This document shows positions 62,588-64,000 of a stretch of 64,000 nt of DNA, piece by piece. Location: the NCBI GenBank assembly GCA_029933125.1, contig JAOZOU010000009.1:25074-89073 (forward strand), read 5' to 3'. The notes below the pieces were generated by a model. That model did no database searches and was not told the DNA's origin. It saw only the letters and a program-made list of their open reading frames with translations. The translations under genes and the position numbers were made by a program. Each line of letters begins with the position of its first letter. Position 1 is the stretch's first letter. The stretch comes from a bacterium (lineage in GTDB: Bacteria; Arandabacterota; Arandabacteria; Arandabacterales; Arandabacteraceae).

Positions 62588-63934
62588 TGGTGTATCCTTC
62601 CATGGTTTCATCCTAAGCGGCGTTTCTGAAGTAGTCACCTATGGATTCTATTCGCTCTGTTCTACGATCCCACTTGGCATTGAAGTAGTAGAATTGACTC
62701 AGGAGTATCCGAGCACAACTTTTCGCATTCTGGAAGTAACCCATCACCTTCAGTCTACGCCTGATCTCCTTGAAACTGCGCTCTATTACGTTGGTAGTGC
62801 GTATCACCTTGTGGAAGGTGGGATCAAACTCGAAGAAGGCTATCAGCCGGTGAAAGTCTCGCTCCAGGCAGGCCTGTCTGCGTGCTACGCACAGGCAGGC
62901 AACCCCCTTAGGACTGACCTCCTGCCAGCGCTGCTTCCATCGACGAAATAGGGCTGCTGCCTTCCTGCTCGTGCCAGCATACATGATCTTGGCCGCTTCT
63001 GCCACACACGCCTCCACCTGGCTCCTCGGCCCATAACGAGCTATATTGCCCAACTTGTGTACCCAGCACAACTGATGAGGGACCAAGGGATACACATCAT
63101 CCAGCGCTGCCCATAAGCCCGGTGCACCATCCACAATGATCAACTCAAGGCTGTGACCAATAAGACCCCTAACACGCAGGTTCTCCAGGAACGACCGCCA
63201 ACTAGCCTCACTCTCCCGCTTGGCTATACTGAAACTAAGAAGACGCCGACTCCCGTCTCGCCTTATCCCATAGGCTATCAAGATTAGCCGCCTCTTGGCA
63301 CTTAACTCATACCGTATCCGCACACTCAGGGCGTCCAGAAACAGAAATGCATACTCATCCTCTATGGGTTCGTTCTCAAACCGCCTAACCTCCCTATCCA
63401 ACTCCTTGCTCACCTGTGATACATAGCCCGCTGAGACTCCCTCACCACAAAGGGCATCAAGCACATCCCCTACCTTCCGGGTGGATACCCCCTTCAGAAA
63501 CATCTCCCTGATGCCCTCATCCACTACCTCATGTACCCGCTTATAGCGCTCAAAAATCTCAGGTACGTACCGACCTTCTCTTGCCCTCGGCACCTCTAAC
63601 TCTACCACTCCCACACTGGTAAGAAGTCTCCTCGTGCGATACCCGTTACGGTAACCCCGACGACTGTCACTACGCTGGTAGCGCTCGGCGCCAAGATAAG
63701 CATCCAGATCCACTCGCATTATCCCCTCAAATGCCCGCCTTACAAGATACCGGCAGCCATCGTTGAAATCCTCCTCAAACATCTTCTTGACTTCTAAAAG
63801 ATCCACTGCTAAGTTGTGTCTCGAGAAGTCTAATTCTTCCATGGTGTCTCCTCCTCTCTAGTCCTTGCGACTGACTGGAAGGATACACCATCTCTTTTCC
63901 CCCTCAATCCCTTCTACACACTCTCTTATACATT
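62561..63934 (-). mobile_element. IS256-family insertion sequence
   Basis: One transposase gene is flanked by related ends: AATGTAAAGAAAAGTGTGTA on the left (62561-62580) and, on the minus strand at the right, AATGTATAAGAGAGTGTGTA (63915-63934). A second matching block, GGTGTATCCTTCCA, is just inside both ends. No target-site duplication could be recognised, so the exact outer limits are uncertain by a few bases. Confidence 0.85.
62613..63842 (-). CDS. IS256-family transposase (mutator type)
   Basis: The 409-residue product is full length for IS256/MuDR-like transposases. The DDE triad is visible: Asp170 in LFLDALSVR, Asp238 in ELIIVDGAPGLWAAL and Glu354 in TTNVIERSFKEIRRRLKVMG. The C-x2-H-like region (HQLCWVHKLGNIARY) between the second Asp and the Glu is also typical. 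There are no frameshifts, so it may be active. It is alone in its element. Confidence 0.96.
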   Translation of the reverse strand: MEELDFSRHNLAVDLLEVKKMFEEDFNDGCRYLVRRAFEGIMRVDLDAYLGAERYQRSDSRRGYRNGYRTRRLLTSVGVVELEVPRAREGRYVPEIFERYKRVHEVVDEGIREMFLKGVSTRKVGDVLDALCGEGVSAGYVSQVSKELDREVRRFENEPIEDEYAFLFLDALSVRIRYELSAKRRLILIAYGIRRDGSRRLLSFSIAKRESEASWRSFLENLRVRGLIGHSLELIIVDGAPGLWAALDDVYPLVPHQLCWVHKLGNIARYGPRSQVEACVAEAAKIMYAGTSRKAAALFRRWKQRWQEVSPKGVACLCVARRQACLERDFHRLIAFFEFDPTFHKVIRTTNVIERSFKEIRRRLKVMGYFQNAKSCARILLSQFYYFNAKWDRRTERIESIGDYFRNAA

Positions 63935-64000
63935 GCCATCACCGCAGACACCTATACGACAGCGTTGACTTGATCCGTCGACCGTGGTATAGTATTCAAC

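Noticed and set aside
62369-62638. Minus-strand open frame of 89 codons spanning the IS left end
   Set aside because: It crosses the IS boundary and shows no homology-like features or ribosome site.
1-64000. tRNA, rRNA or known riboswitch
   Set aside because: No tRNA T-loop or cloverleaf, no rRNA segment and no recognisable riboswitch (for example TPP ahead of thiL) was found by reading.

Overview
The window looks like a piece of chromosome from an uncultured Gram-negative-type bacterium of the FCB superphylum or a neighbouring candidate phylum (Latescibacterota, Eisenbacteria, Zixibacteria and WOR-3 are typical hosts of such gene sets). The evidence is a secreted FG-GAP protein ending in a FlgD-like/T9SS-like C-terminal domain, DUF4159 and DUF4175 proteins, lipoproteins with lipoboxes, an outer-membrane barrel ending in Phe, and SecD/SecF. 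This placement is inference; there is no rRNA or tRNA in the window. GC content is moderate by eye. TTG and GTG starts are common. About three quarters of the genes lie on the minus strand.

Layout: 1-8.5 kb holds secreted proteins (seven-bladed propellers, a 14-repeat FG-GAP protein, a lipoprotein serpin and an Ig-like protein with a His-rich tail). 8.5-13.6 kb is a TPR-CHAT protease-like protein divergent from an ECF sigma factor and a zinc-finger anti-sigma factor. 13.5-20 kb is a housekeeping operon (acpS, NAD(P)HX repair enzyme, M20 amidohydrolase, thiL, ispG, mobB) preceded by a zinc-ribbon protein. 20.4-28.7 kb pairs a radical SAM photolyase-like protein with an EndoV-like protein, then has two GT39-type membrane proteins, an arylsulfotransferase-like propeller and a sulfatase-like lipoprotein. 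28.8-37 kb is DUF89 followed by a DUF4159 / DUF4175 / TPR / amidotransferase-like envelope module. 37-40.3 kb has about 1 kb of odd noncoding DNA, a B-box-like protein, a methyltransferase and a thioredoxin-fold protein without CxxC. 40.2-48.4 kb encodes a 1607-residue NtrY-like sensor kinase, a DUF4783 protein and secDF. 48.6-54.7 kb carries an uncharacterised protein, a frameshifted polytopic membrane gene, a second sulfatase-like lipoprotein and a GT39-like protein. 54.6-62.2 kb is an operon starting at rsmA (outer-membrane barrel, two lipoproteins, a small membrane protein, pdxJ, propeller-PHP protein) behind a perfect-consensus promoter. An IS256-family element closes the window.

Themes: several genes serve cell-surface polymer modification (membrane glycosyltransferase-like proteins, sulfatase-like lipoproteins, ASST-like protein) and envelope assembly. 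The most unusual items are the sigma/anti-sigma/CHAT locus, the giant multi-sensor kinase, a coding dinucleotide repeat that splits a membrane protein gene, two arrays of a 36-bp REP-like repeat (with an inverted copy that supplies a stop codon), and four convergent gene pairs that each overlap by 56-65 bp. Several long open frames begin at what is really a -35 promoter box, so several starts are placed downstream of the first possible codon.
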